NCBI GenBank assembly: GCA_000437915.1
Contig: FR900999.1
Span: forward strand, 200,292 to 264,291
Source of the DNA: Subdoligranulum sp. CAG:314
GTDB taxonomy: Bacteria; Bacillota; Clostridia; Christensenellales; CAG-314
DNA length: 64,000 nucleotides
Direction of reading: 5' to 3'
This document shows, piece by piece, positions 31,057-39,931 of the stretch (its first letter is position 1; the number at the start of each line of letters is the position of its first letter). Under the pieces are notes generated by a model. It saw only the letters and a list, made by a program, of their open reading frames with translations, ran no database searches and was not told the DNA's origin. A program made the position numbers and the translations under genes.

Positions 31057-31979
31057 TGAGGGTTGCGTTTTTCGGTACGCCGGACTTTGCCGTCAATTCA
31101 TTGCGGCGGTTGATTGAGTCGGGCAGAGAAATAGTCGCGGTGGTGTGTCAGCCCGACAAGGCGGGCAATCGCGGCAAAATCAGCTGCTGTGCGGTCAAAA
31201 ATTACGCTGCGGAAAGGGGACTGAAAATTTTTCAGTTTGACAGCGTCAGCCGCGAGGGAGCGGAGACGTTGCGCGCATTGAGACCTGACGTAATAGTTAC
31301 GTGCGCTTTCGGTCAGTTTTTAAGTGAGGAAATTCTTTCGCTCGCGCCTTTTGGCGTGATAAACGTCCACGCTTCGCTGCTGCCTGCTTACAGAGGAGCT
31401 TCTCCCGTTCAGAGCGCGCTGATAAACGGCGAAACGGTAACAGGCGTGACGATTATGCGAACCGTAAAGAAAATGGATGCGGGCGATATCATTTTAAGTG
31501 AAGAGGTGCCTGTCGGAGAGGAGGAAAATTTCGGCGGGCTTTTTGAAAGGCTTTCCCGCGTGGGGGCTCGTCTGCTTGACGAGGCGCTGACTCTTTTGGA
31601 AAAGGGCAACGCCGTGTTTATGCCGCAGGACGATAGTCTCGCCACTTACTGCAAAAAGATAACAAAGGAAACGGAAAAAATCGATTTTTCCATGCCCGCA
31701 AAAAAAATAAACGACTTAATCAGGGGTTTAAGTCCCGCGCCCTGCGCATACGGCGAACTTAACGGACAGCGTTTGAAAATCGTTGCCGCGAAGGTGCGTG
31801 CGGATATAAATATAGAAGGTAAGGCAGGCTCGATTGTTCAGCGCGACGGGGCAGTGTTCGTCAGGTGCGGCGACGGCGTTGCTTTGTCCCTGCTGGAAGT
31901 GCAGCCGCAGAACGGCAGAAAAATGGACATAAAGAGTTTTTGCAACGGTCGCAGAACCGACGGGTGCGTATTTGAATGA
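31056..31979 (+). CDS. fmt: Methionyl-tRNA formyltransferase
   Basis: Formylates initiator Met-tRNA using 10-formyltetrahydrofolate. 307 residues. The N-terminal domain starts FFGTPDFAV and carries the catalytic Asn/His/Asp signature region in INVHASLLPAYRGASP (about 107) with MDAGDI (about 145). A C-terminal OB-type domain that grips tRNA begins near residue 205. The start overlaps the def stop; the end overlaps rsmB by four bases. Confidence 0.96.
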   Translation: MRVAFFGTPDFAVNSLRRLIESGREIVAVVCQPDKAGNRGKISCCAVKNYAAERGLKIFQFDSVSREGAETLRALRPDVIVTCAFGQFLSEEILSLAPFGVINVHASLLPAYRGASPVQSALINGETVTGVTIMRTVKKMDAGDIILSEEVPVGEEENFGGLFERLSRVGARLLDEALTLLEKGNAVFMPQDDSLATYCKKITKETEKIDFSMPAKKINDLIRGLSPAPCAYGELNGQRLKIVAAKVRADINIEGKAGSIVQRDGAVFVRCGDGVALSLLEVQPQNGRKMDIKSFCNGRRTDGCVFE

Positions 31980-33265
31980 AAGAAGCTTTTTTGGCCGCAT
32001 ACTCGTGTCTCGACGCCGTTTTCAGAAAAAAAGCTTTTTCGGGTATTGAGCTTAACAACGCGTTGAAATGCTGCTCGGAAAAAAACAGGGCTGTTGTCAC
32101 AAAGCTGTTTTACGGTACGCTTGAGCTTGCTTTGAAATACGATTACATTTTGTCGCTGTATGCGAAAACCGTCAAGCCTTCGGTTGCGACAGCGCTGAAA
32201 ATGGGGCTTTACGCTTTTGAGGCGCTCAATCTTCCGCAGGCGGCGGCGGTCAACGAGACGGTTGCGCTGATAAAAAATTTGGGCAAGGGAGGCGCGGCAG
32301 GATTTGCAAACGCCGTCATGCGGCGCGCTACGGACGACCTGAAAGAAGGGAAAATAAATTTCGGAGAGGACGAACTCAAAGCTGCCGCATTGAAAAACGG
32401 CTTTCCGCAGTGGGCGGCTTTGCGTCTTGAAAACGATTTCGGCAGGGAGACGGCGTTGAAATTCGTTTCTTACAGGCAGGACGAAGCGTGGAGACACGTC
32501 AGATACAATCCTTTTCGTATAGAATTGCGGGACTTTGAAAGTCTGCTGTCCGACAGGCAAATAAGTTTCAGACAAGGTCCGTTCAAGGGAGGTTATTTCG
32601 TAAAGGGCAGACTCGACGGCGTGCCGCAGGACTTGTTTACTTTTCAGAGCGCAGGCTCCATGGCGGTTGCCTTTGCCTGCGTTTTGAAGCGGAACGGAAA
32701 ATTTCTCGACCTTTGCGCCGCGCCCGGTGGAAAATCGGTGCTGGCGGCGCAGCTTTCGCCTCAGGCGGAGATAGTAGCCTGCGACATACATCCCCACAGA
32801 ACCGATTTGATTGAAAAATACGCCGCGCGCATGGGAGTAAAAAATATCAAGGTTTCTCTCAACGACGCTACAGTATTCAATCGGGAATTTAAGGACGCTT
32901 TCGACTGCGTACTGTGCGACGCGCCGTGCAGCGGCTTCGGGGTGCTGTCCTCCAAGCCCGACATAAAGCTGTTCAGAAAAGAAAGCGACGTGGAGGAGCT
33001 TGCGGCATTGCAGAGCAAAATTCTCGGCGTTGCGGCAAGGTATGTCAAAAGGGGAGGTTCTTTGGTTTACTCTACTTGCACGGTGTTCAAAAGGGAAAAC
33101 GACGACGTGGTCAACGATTTTTTGCTTGAAAACAAAAATTTCGCAGCGGAAAAAATCGACCTGCCCGTCGACACGGCTTGCGGCATGGAAAAGTTTGCGC
33201 GGTTTTTTCCTTTCAGAGACGGTTTCGACGGCTTTTTTATCGCCCGCTTAAAGAGGCTTGTTTGA
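31976..33265 (+). CDS. rsmB: 16S rRNA (cytosine-967-C5)-methyltransferase RsmB
   Basis: SAM-dependent m5C methyltransferase, 429 residues. It has an N-terminal NusB-like RNA-binding domain (1-140, AVNETVALIKNLGKG...FANAVMRR) and a Rossmann catalytic domain. Motif I is LCAAPGGKS (about 244), motif IV is CDAPCSGFG with its assisting Cys, and motif VI is YSTCTVFKREN with the catalytic Cys (about 366). It was formerly called Sun/Fmu. It is coupled to fmt by ATGA. Confidence 0.95.
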   Translation: MKEAFLAAYSCLDAVFRKKAFSGIELNNALKCCSEKNRAVVTKLFYGTLELALKYDYILSLYAKTVKPSVATALKMGLYAFEALNLPQAAAVNETVALIKNLGKGGAAGFANAVMRRATDDLKEGKINFGEDELKAAALKNGFPQWAALRLENDFGRETALKFVSYRQDEAWRHVRYNPFRIELRDFESLLSDRQISFRQGPFKGGYFVKGRLDGVPQDLFTFQSAGSMAVAFACVLKRNGKFLDLCAAPGGKSVLAAQLSPQAEIVACDIHPHRTDLIEKYAARMGVKNIKVSLNDATVFNREFKDAFDCVLCDAPCSGFGVLSSKPDIKLFRKESDVEELAALQSKILGVAARYVKRGGSLVYSTCTVFKRENDDVVNDFLLENKNFAAEKIDLPVDTACGMEKFARFFPFRDGFDGFFIARLKRLV

Positions 33266-33268
33266 TTT

Positions 33269-34318
33269 ATGAAGCAATTGTTGTCGGATTTCAATTCGGA
33301 AGAAATACGGGAAGCTCTCGATATTCCGCCCTACAAAGCCAAGCAGATTTTCAGGTGGCTTGCAAAGGGCTGCGATTTTGCGGAAATGAGCGACCAGAGC
33401 AAGGCGTTTAGGGAAACTCTTCAAGAAAATTATTTTGCGCAGGGCGTAAAAATAATAAAGCGTTTGGTTTCGGAGGACGGAACCGAAAAATATCTTTTTG
33501 CCTTAAACGACGGAGCGGTCGTAGAGGGCGTACTCATGAAATACAAGTACGGCAATACTCTGTGCGTTTCCACTCAGGCAGGGTGCCGCATGGGATGCGC
33601 TTTTTGCGCAAGCACCTTAAACGGTCTTGAAAGAAACTTGTCCGCAGGCGAAATTTACGGCGAGGTCGTCGCGGTAAACCGTTTGAAGGAGGGCGGTCTC
33701 GGCGAGGGGCGCGCGGTGACAAACGTGGTGCTTATGGGAAGCGGGGAGCCGCTTGACAATTACGACAACGTAATCGGTTTTTTAAGGCTTATAAATTCTC
33801 CCGACGGGCTTAACGTGTCTTACAGAAACATTTCCCTTTCAACCTGCGGCTTGGTCCCGCAGATAATCAGGCTTGCAGACGAGGGAATTGCCGTCAACCT
33901 TACCGTTTCCCTGCACTCGCCTTTTCAGCATAAGCGTATAAAGCTTATGCCCGTGTCTAAAAAATATCCGCTGCTTTCGGTCGTGGAGGCGGCGAAGTAT
34001 TATTTTGAAAAGACGGGCAGGCGGGTTTATTTTGAATACACGCTTATAAGCGGAGAAAACGATTCCGACGAAGACGCCGAAAGACTTGCCGAGCTTCTTA
34101 AAGGATTTCCCGCGCATATAAATCTGATTAGACTTAATCCCGTCAGGGAAAGGAGACTCAAAGGCACGGGCGACTCCGCGGCGGCGGCTTTCGCCGCCCG
34201 TCTTCAAAATCTAGGGCTGTCCGTTACGCTAAGACGCAGAATGGGAGCCGATATAGACGGCGCATGCGGGCAGCTGCGCAAGAGATATTTGGAGGAAAAC
34301 GGCTTTGAAAACGGGTAA
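33269..34318 (+). CDS. rlmN: Dual-specificity rRNA/tRNA adenine-C2 methyltransferase RlmN
   Basis: Radical-SAM enzyme that methylates A2503 of 23S rRNA and A37 of some tRNAs. 349 residues. The iron-sulfur cluster motif is CRMGCAFC at about residue 106. The GSGEPLDNYDNV segment binds SAM. The acceptor Cys that carries the methylene intermediate is in ADIDGACGQLR near residue 333. In B. subtilis prpC and prkC follow; here rsgA overlaps the end of the gene by 14 bases. Confidence 0.96.
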   Translation: MKQLLSDFNSEEIREALDIPPYKAKQIFRWLAKGCDFAEMSDQSKAFRETLQENYFAQGVKIIKRLVSEDGTEKYLFALNDGAVVEGVLMKYKYGNTLCVSTQAGCRMGCAFCASTLNGLERNLSAGEIYGEVVAVNRLKEGGLGEGRAVTNVVLMGSGEPLDNYDNVIGFLRLINSPDGLNVSYRNISLSTCGLVPQIIRLADEGIAVNLTVSLHSPFQHKRIKLMPVSKKYPLLSVVEAAKYYFEKTGRRVYFEYTLISGENDSDEDAERLAELLKGFPAHINLIRLNPVRERRLKGTGDSAAAAFAARLQNLGLSVTLRRRMGADIDGACGQLRKRYLEENGFENG

Positions 34319-35162
34319 GGTTGTCAAAAGCGTGGGAGGAGTGTTTTACGTTTTCTGCGACGGCAGGAGAATGCGGTTGTTTTCCCGCAAAAAAATCAGG
34401 CTGCGCGACGAGGTGATTGTCGGCGACAACGTACTGTTCGACGAAAAGGAGAGAACAATCGAAAAGGTTTTGCCGCGGACAAACCGTCTTGTGCGCCCGC
34501 CTGTGGCAAACGTGGACTGTGCGTTGATTTTCGTAGCGCCGAGTCCCGAACCGGACCTTTTTCTTGCCGACAAAATTCTTCTCAATTGTTTCAGACAGGA
34601 CGTCAGTCCGTTGTTCGTCGTCAACAAAAAGGATATTTCCGACGACGCTTTTTGCGACAGAATAAAGTCCAATTATTCGTCTGCGGCGACGGTGTTTTGC
34701 GTGAGCGCTTTGACGGGTGAGGGCGTAGAGGCCTTGAAACGGGCTTTGGCGGGCAAAACGGTGTGTCTGACAGGACAGTCGGCAGTGGGGAAAACGACTC
34801 TCCTCAATCTCCTTACGGGTGAAAATATGCCTACGGGCGACCTGTCCGAAAAAATTGCGCGCGGAAAAAACACAACGCGGCACAGCGAGATTTTCGGCGC
34901 GGGACAGGATACGTTCTTAATCGACACTCCCGGATTTTCTCTGCTTGACACGCAGGAAATAAGAGCGTTTGAGTTGGGGCTGTTTTATCCCGACTTTGCC
35001 GAGCAGGCGCCGCTTTGCCGTTTCAATATGTGTACGCACACGGCCGAGCCGGACTGTGCGGTAAAAAGCGCCGTCGCAAACGGACGGATAAACGGGGAAC
35101 GGTACGAGAGATACGCCGCGCTTTTTGAACAGCTGAAAAAAGCGGAAGAAGAACGCTTTTAA
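34305..35162 (+). CDS. rsgA: Ribosome small-subunit-dependent GTPase RsgA
   Basis: Circularly permuted GTPase that checks late 30S maturation. 285 residues: an N-terminal OB fold (1-60), then G4 NKKD (about 106), G1 GQSAVGKTT (about 157), G3 DTPGFS (about 207), and a C-terminal zinc module with CRFNMCTHTAEPDC. The TTG start at 34305 lies inside the end of rlmN and has GGAGG nine bases upstream, so the genes overlap by 14 bases. Confidence 0.94.
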   Translation: MKTGKVVKSVGGVFYVFCDGRRMRLFSRKKIRLRDEVIVGDNVLFDEKERTIEKVLPRTNRLVRPPVANVDCALIFVAPSPEPDLFLADKILLNCFRQDVSPLFVVNKKDISDDAFCDRIKSNYSSAATVFCVSALTGEGVEALKRALAGKTVCLTGQSAVGKTTLLNLLTGENMPTGDLSEKIARGKNTTRHSEIFGAGQDTFLIDTPGFSLLDTQEIRAFELGLFYPDFAEQAPLCRFNMCTHTAEPDCAVKSAVANGRINGERYERYAALFEQLKKAEEERF

Positions 35163-35177
35163 TTCACGGAGAATTTT

Positions 35178-35822
35178 ATGAAAACAGTTATTTCGCCTTC
35201 TATTCTTTCCGCAGATTTTGCGGACATGGGAAACGCCGTCAGACGACTTGAACAATGCGGAGCCGATTGGGTGCATTGCGACGTTATGGACGGAGTATTT
35301 GTGCCTAACATAACCTTCGGGCAGAAAATGGTTTCGGACATATCGGGACTGACAGACCTTGTGACTGACGTGCACCTCATGATAACCGAGCCTATAAGGT
35401 ACGTAGAGGAATTTGTCAGGTGCGGCGCGGATATAGTTACGTTTCATGTCGAAGCCGCGCAAAGCGTTGCGCAAACAATAGCGGCGATAAAAAAGGCCGG
35501 CGCAAAGGCAGGGCTTGCGTTGAAGCCCGCAACTCCCGTCGACGCCGTCGCGCCGTTTATCGACGGTTTGGATATGATATTGGTTATGAGTGTGGAACCC
35601 GGCTTCGGCGGGCAGAGCTTTATGCCCTGCGCATTGGACAAAATACGCCTTGCAAGGAAATTGGCGGGGACACGCAACATAAGAATACAGGTTGACGGCG
35701 GTATATCGGAAAAAAACGCGGCTTCCGCAGTGCAGGCGGGGGCGGACTGTCTTGTTGCGGGCAGCGCTGTGTTCAAGTCGCACGATATGGCGCAAACAAT
35801 AAAAAAATTGCGCGGCGTGTAA
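35178..35822 (+). CDS. rpe: Ribulose-phosphate 3-epimerase
   Basis: Pentose-phosphate pathway TIM-barrel enzyme, 214 residues, interconverting ribulose-5-P and xylulose-5-P. Substrate and metal residues are visible: SPSILSADFADMG (about 6), HCDVMDGVFVPNITFG (about 32), DVHLMI (about 66), MSVEPGFGGQSF (about 138) and the catalytic Asp in QVDGGI (about 174). It follows rsgA by 15 bases, as in B. subtilis. Confidence 0.96.
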   Translation: MKTVISPSILSADFADMGNAVRRLEQCGADWVHCDVMDGVFVPNITFGQKMVSDISGLTDLVTDVHLMITEPIRYVEEFVRCGADIVTFHVEAAQSVAQTIAAIKKAGAKAGLALKPATPVDAVAPFIDGLDMILVMSVEPGFGGQSFMPCALDKIRLARKLAGTRNIRIQVDGGISEKNAASAVQAGADCLVAGSAVFKSHDMAQTIKKLRGV

Positions 35823-35840
35823 CAAAAAAAGCTCAAAGGA

Positions 35841-35848
35841 CATATAAT
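35841..35848 (+). promoter_or_regulatory. Possible sporulation-type -10 element before spoVM
   Basis: CATATAAT here differs by one base from the CATACAAT -10 typical of mother-cell sigma-E promoters. I see no convincing -35 at the right distance. It also contains a sigma-A TATAAT. Confidence 0.3.
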
Positions 35849-35877
35849 GTAATAATTCCAAGAAAAGGGGGATGTCT

Positions 35878-35958
35878 ATGAGAATATGTTGTTTCAGATT
35901 GCCTAAATTTCTTTGTCCGTTGTTCAGATTGCTGTTCGGAAAAAAAGTCGTAAGATAA
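35878..35958 (+). CDS. spoVM: Stage V sporulation protein M (SpoVM), 26 residues
   Basis: A 26-codon gene, MRICCFRLPKFLCPLFRLLFGKKVVR. From memory B. subtilis SpoVM is also 26 residues, with LPKFL at the same position (8-12), Arg at 17 and Gly at 21; all are matched here. SpoVM is a short amphipathic helix that recognises the convex forespore membrane and recruits the coat ATPase SpoIVA; Pro9 is needed for this, and is present. GGGG precedes the ATG at 35878 by seven bases. In B. subtilis spoVM also lies just downstream of the rsgA-rpe-thiN genes. A terminator follows. Confidence 0.85.
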   Translation: MRICCFRLPKFLCPLFRLLFGKKVVR

Positions 35959-36011
35959 TATTTCCGACATCTGCATACTATTATTTCAGATATAATATAT
36001 CAAAAAAAAAG

Positions 36012-36038
36012 AAAAAACGGCTTAAAAAGCCGTTTTTT
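36012..36038. terminator. Bidirectional terminator between spoVM and clpB
   Basis: AAAAAACGGCTT and AAGCCGTTTTTT form a stem around a short A loop, symmetric for both strands. Confidence 0.9.
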
Positions 36039-36049
36039 GTTGGTATTTT

Positions 36050-38650
36050 TTATTTTTCGACTCTTACCGAGAGTTCGCCGTTTTCCGCGTCCGTTATAAG
36101 CGTGCTGTTGGGTTTCAGCTCTCCGCTCAGCATTACGCGCGCGAGCAGCGTTTCCACCTTGCTTTGAATATATCTTTTGAGCGGTCTTGCGCCGTAAACG
36201 GGGTCGTAGCCGTGTTCGATAATGAAATCCTTGGCGCGGTCGGTAACAGACAGTTTCAGCTGCTTTTCCGCAAGACGCTTGGACAGGGAGGAAATCAGTA
36301 TGTCAATAATTCCCGTTATGTTTTCCTTAGTCAAAGGCTTGTAGAAGATGATTTCGTCAAGTCTGTTCAAAAATTCGGGGCGGAAGCTTGTTTTTAAAAG
36401 TCTTTCCACTTCAAAACGGGCGTCCTCCTTTATTTCTCCCGTCTTTTCGTCTATGCCTTCGAGTATATAAGAGGAGCCGAGATTGGAGGTCAAAATCAGT
36501 ATTGTGTTTTTGAAATCCACCGTGCGTCCCTGAGAATCCGTTATTCTGCCGTCGTCGAGAACTTGAAGCAAAATATTGAAAACGTCCGGATGGGCCTTTT
36601 CTATTTCGTCGAACAGCACGACGGAGTAGGGCTTGCGCCTTACCGCTTCGGTCAATTGACCGCCTTCTTCATAGCCCACATATCCGGGAGGCGCGCCTAC
36701 AAGACGGGAGACGGAAAACTTCTCCATATATTCGGACATATCTATTCTTATCAGATTGTGTTCGTCGTCGAAAAGACACTCTGCAAGCGCCTTTGCAAGC
36801 TCCGTCTTGCCGACTCCCGTCGGACCGAGAAACATAAAGGAGCCTATCGGTCGGTTGGGGTCCGCAATGCCTGCGCGTGAACGCATGATGGCCTCGCTGA
36901 CCTTGGTTACTGCCTCGTCCTGTCCTATAACGCGCTTGTGGAGAACGTCGTCGAGGTGGAGGATTTTTTCTCTTTCTCCCTCCATGAGTTTTGAAAGAGG
37001 GATACCCGTCCAGCGGGAAACCACCTTGGCTATTTCTTCTTCCGTTACCGTATCGCGCAAAAGCGTGGTATGCTTGCTTTCGCTGTTTTGCTGTGCCTGC
37101 GCGAGCTTTGCGTTAAGCTCCGGCAGTTTGCTGTAACGCAGCTTGGCGGCAAGCTCGTAATCGGCCTTGCGTTGAGCCGCCTCTATTTCGGCGTTGGTTT
37201 TTTCTATTTCCGCTTTGATGTCGGAAACCTCGTTTATGCTCTTCTTTTCGTTTTCCCACTGCGCTTTCATGGCGCGGAATTTTTCTCTCAGGTCGGAAAG
37301 CTCTTTCTGAATGTCTTCAAGTCTGTTTCGCGACAGTTCGTCCGTCTCCTTTTTGAGTGCGGTTTCTTCTATTTCAAGCTGCATTATACGTCTGGAAATT
37401 TCATCCATTTCCTGCGGCATGGAATCGATTTCGGTTCTTATCATCGCGCACGCCTCGTCCACCAGGTCGATTGCCTTGTCGGGGAGAAAGCGGTCGGTTA
37501 TATAACGGTTTGAAAGGGTGGCTGCCGCAATCAGCGCCTGGTCGTGTATGGACACGCCGTGGAAAATTTCGTAGCGCTCCTTCAAGCCGCGCAGTATGGA
37601 AACGGTGTCCTCGACATTCGGTTCGTCAACCGTGACGGGCTGAAAGCGGCGTTCAAGCGCGGCGTCCTTTTCGATGTATTTGCGATATTCGTCAAGAGTG
37701 GTAGCGCCTATGCAGTGCAGCTCTCCGCGCGCGAGCAGGGGTTTGAGAAGATTTCCCGCGTCCATTGCACCGTCGCTCTTGCCTGCGCCGACGATAGTGT
37801 GAAGCTCGTCTATAAAAAGAATGATTTTGCCTTGGCTTTTTTTGATTTCGTTGAGGACGGCTTTCAGGCGTTCTTCAAACTCGCCTCTGAATTTGGCTCC
37901 CGCAATAAGCGAGCCCATATCCAACGCGAAAATTGTTTTGTCTTTCAGCCCTTCGGGAACGTCTCCGCGTACTATTCTCAGCGCAAGACCTTCGGCAATC
38001 GCCGTTTTGCCCACGCCCGGCTCTCCTATGAGTACGGGGTTGTTTTTTGTTTTGCGGGAAAGGATTCTTATGACGTTGCGGATTTCTCCGTCGCGGCCGA
38101 TAACGGGGTCGAGCTTGTTGGAGCGCGCACGCTCAACGAGGTCGAAGCCGTATTTGTTGAGCGCATCATAGGTGGTTTCGGGATTGTCGCTGGTTATTCT
38201 GTCTGTTTTCACCTTTTTCAATTCCTTCAAAAATCCGTCTTTGGTTATGCCGTGCGCACGGAAAATATCTTTAAGCGCGCCCTCGGCATAGTCGAAAATA
38301 CACAGCATTATATGCTCGACGGACACATAGTCGTCCTTCATGCCTGCCGCGAGCTTTTCTGCGGCAGTCAGAATTTTGTCCGTAAGGGGACTGATATAAA
38401 CCTTGTCAGGCTCTCTGCCGCTGCCCGACACGGCGGGAAGCTTTCTTATCAAAGTGTCGGTTTCCGCAAGCAAAGCGTCGGGATTTTTGCCCATTTTGCG
38501 GAAAAGATTGTTTACGAGTCCGTCCTCGCCGTCAAGCAGTGCGTAAAAAAGATGTTCGGGAAGAATTTGTATGTTTTGATTTTCTATTGCGATATTTTGC
38601 GCAGTCTGGATTGCTTCAAGCGCTTTTTGCGTAAGTTTTTGAGCGTTCAT
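36050..38650 (-). CDS. clpB: Chaperone disaggregase ClpB
   Basis: Hexameric AAA+ protein that, with DnaK, pulls polypeptides out of aggregates. 866 residues: an N domain (1-145), NBD1 with Walker A GEPGVGKT (about 200), a coiled-coil middle domain (about 400-525, containing runs such as [18 protein letters not shown]), and NBD2 with [14 protein letters not shown] (about 598) and the [12 protein letters not shown] segment before it. The middle domain distinguishes ClpB from ClpC/ClpA. AGGAGG precedes the start. It lies 17 bases behind a ribbon-helix-helix gene. No CIRCE or CtsR box was seen upstream. Confidence 0.96.
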   Translation of the reverse strand: MNAQKLTQKALEAIQTAQNIAIENQNIQILPEHLFYALLDGEDGLVNNLFRKMGKNPDALLAETDTLIRKLPAVSGSGREPDKVYISPLTDKILTAAEKLAAGMKDDYVSVEHIMLCIFDYAEGALKDIFRAHGITKDGFLKELKKVKTDRITSDNPETTYDALNKYGFDLVERARSNKLDPVIGRDGEIRNVIRILSRKTKNNPVLIGEPGVGKTAIAEGLALRIVRGDVPEGLKDKTIFALDMGSLIAGAKFRGEFEERLKAVLNEIKKSQGKIILFIDELHTIVGAGKSDGAMDAGNLLKPLLARGELHCIGATTLDEYRKYIEKDAALERRFQPVTVDEPNVEDTVSILRGLKERYEIFHGVSIHDQALIAAATLSNRYITDRFLPDKAIDLVDEACAMIRTEIDSMPQEMDEISRRIMQLEIEETALKKETDELSRNRLEDIQKELSDLREKFRAMKAQWENEKKSINEVSDIKAEIEKTNAEIEAAQRKADYELAAKLRYSKLPELNAKLAQAQQNSESKHTTLLRDTVTEEEIAKVVSRWTGIPLSKLMEGEREKILHLDDVLHKRVIGQDEAVTKVSEAIMRSRAGIADPNRPIGSFMFLGPTGVGKTELAKALAECLFDDEHNLIRIDMSEYMEKFSVSRLVGAPPGYVGYEEGGQLTEAVRRKPYSVVLFDEIEKAHPDVFNILLQVLDDGRITDSQGRTVDFKNTILILTSNLGSSYILEGIDEKTGEIKEDARFEVERLLKTSFRPEFLNRLDEIIFYKPLTKENITGIIDILISSLSKRLAEKQLKLSVTDRAKDFIIEHGYDPVYGARPLKRYIQSKVETLLARVMLSGELKPNSTLITDAENGELSVRVEK

Positions 38651-38667
38651 AGTGTACCTCCTTTAAT

Positions 38668-39321
38668 TCAGATTATCAATGCGCCGCTGTTGAGATATGC
38701 AAGATAGTCGTTTTCCATAGCCGTCAAATCGGAATAAGCTCCCGACAAGTGCTTTTTAAGCATGGCGTCGAAAACTTTGATGTAGGAAGAAATGGCGTTT
38801 GCACAGTCGTCGGCGTCGTAACGCGCGTTGACGGGCACGGACAGACTTCTGGTAAACCGCGTTTCGTCAAGCGTATAATTCAATGCGTTTTCCGGAAACA
38901 GCTTTAAAACGTAGGTATTTTCCAACCTCGCCCACAGTCTGAAAAATTCCGTCAGTCCAACGATAAGGTCGGGCGATTGAGTGCGGAAGTTTACTTTGAG
39001 CTGACCTATATTGCGTTCGGGAGTGCGGAACAGCTCCACCTCATAACGTATTGTGGGGCGGTATCTGTATACAAGGGAGCTTTTTAAGGACAGGGTATTG
39101 TCGTTCATCGCGTGCGCGGCAATCAGCTCCGTTCTGTCGAAAAAACTTTCTATGCTTCTGAAAACGTCCGCAATGTGCTTTTCAGGCGTCACCAAAGGGA
39201 GATAATCCGCAAGTATCTCGTTGATGAGCCTGGAACGATTTGTGTTTTGCTCCAAAGCAAGTCGGTCTATTGCTTCGACAACCTGCTCCGACAACATGAG
39301 GCTGTACATTGATTTTTTCAT
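38668..39321 (-). CDS. Ribbon-helix-helix protein with unknown C-terminal domain, co-transcribed with clpB
   Basis: 217 residues. The N-terminal 45 look like a MetJ/Arc/CopG ribbon-helix-helix: a short beta strand (SMYSLMLSEQVVEAIDRLA), then a helix, a turn (NTNRSRL) and a second helix (INEILADYL). The remaining 170 residues match no family I know; they contain alternating strands and helices (for example RYRPTIRYEVELFRT). GGAGG and the ATG at 39321 set the start. As the first gene of the clpB operon it may be an autoregulator or stress regulator; this is inference. Confidence 0.65.
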   Translation of the reverse strand: MKKSMYSLMLSEQVVEAIDRLALEQNTNRSRLINEILADYLPLVTPEKHIADVFRSIESFFDRTELIAAHAMNDNTLSLKSSLVYRYRPTIRYEVELFRTPERNIGQLKVNFRTQSPDLIVGLTEFFRLWARLENTYVLKLFPENALNYTLDETRFTRSLSVPVNARYDADDCANAISSYIKVFDAMLKKHLSGAYSDLTAMENDYLAYLNSGALII

Positions 39322-39333
39322 TTTTACCTCCGA

Positions 39334-39373
39334 TTGCAAGTATTATAGCACACGGCAAAAAATTTGCAAGCAT
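39334..39373 (-). promoter_or_regulatory. Promoter of the RHH-clpB operon flanked by a 10-bp direct repeat
   Basis: On the minus strand TTGCAA (39364-39369), 16 bases, TATAAT (39342-39347) with TGTGC before it. The plus strand shows TTGCAAGTAT (39334-39343) and TTGCAAGCAT (39364-39373), 9 of 10 identical and 30 bases apart. One copy covers the -35, the other the downstream edge of the -10. They are candidate operators. Confidence 0.6.
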
Positions 39374-39435
39374 TTTTATATAAAATTATTAACAAAATTT
39401 TGTTTTTTAATACAAGTGCGATAAGAAAAATCGAC

Positions 39436-39464
39436 TTGACAATTCGGAATTTTTTATTTAAAAT
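39436..39464 (+). promoter_or_regulatory. Promoter of the hotdog thioesterase gene
   Basis: TTGACA (39436-39441), 17 bases, TAAAAT (39459-39464). Confidence 0.8.
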
Positions 39465-39487
39465 TAATCGAAATCGAGAGGTTAAAT

Positions 39488-39895
39488 ATGAATATAGAAA
39501 AAGGATTAAAAAACACCGAGCAATTCGAAGTGACGGAAAATCTCACCGCGGCAAGTCTCGGAAGCGGTCTGTTGCCCGTGCTTTCAACTCCTGCCATGAT
39601 TGCGTTTATGGAGGGCGTCTGTCAGCATTCGGTGCAGCCTTATCTGAGCGAGGGATACGGTACGGTAGGCGCGGAGCTTAACGTAAGACATGTATCCGCC
39701 ACTCCTGTGGGGATGCGTGTAAAAGCCGAGTGCGAGTTGGTTTCCGTCGACGGCAATATGTATACGTTTGAAGTAAGGGCTTTCGACGAAACGGGGCTTA
39801 TTGGCGAGGGGACGCACAAGCGGTGCGTAATCAACGACGAGAAATTCATGAAAAAAACCTTGTCCAAGCTTGAAAACAGAAAGCAATCGTTTTAG
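39488..39895 (+). CDS. FlK-like hotdog-fold acyl-CoA thioesterase
   Basis: 135 residues with the single-hotdog layout of the fluoroacetyl-CoA thioesterase-like family. An early helix region (STPAMIAFMEGVCQHSVQPYL) precedes beta strands (GAELNVRHVSATPVGMRVKAECEL) and ends in FDETGLIGEGTHKRCVI. The Thr/Glu/His active-site set of FlK cannot be assigned with certainty, but the PAMIAFME and GEGTHKR motifs are typical. It probably hydrolyses a short acyl-CoA. It is monocistronic between its own promoter and a terminator. Confidence 0.75.
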   Translation: MNIEKGLKNTEQFEVTENLTAASLGSGLLPVLSTPAMIAFMEGVCQHSVQPYLSEGYGTVGAELNVRHVSATPVGMRVKAECELVSVDGNMYTFEVRAFDETGLIGEGTHKRCVINDEKFMKKTLSKLENRKQSF

Positions 39896-39905
39896 AGAAA
39901 AAAAG

Positions 39906-39931
39906 AAAAATCCGGCAAAAGCCGGATTTTT
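39906..39931. terminator. Bidirectional terminator
   Basis: AAAAATCCGGC and GCCGGATTTTT form a stem around AAAA, between the thioesterase gene and the convergent small membrane protein. Confidence 0.85.

Noticed and set aside
35913..36167. 84-codon plus-strand frame after rpe
   Set aside because: It overlaps spoVM out of frame, the terminator and the end of clpB; low-complexity lysine and serine content.
37544..38707. 387-codon plus-strand open frame
   Set aside because: It lies entirely antisense to clpB, whose motifs are intact; a shadow of codon bias.
39322..39435. CIRCE or CtsR box controlling clpB
   Set aside because: Neither the TTAGCACTC-type inverted repeat nor a GGTCAAA tandem is present.
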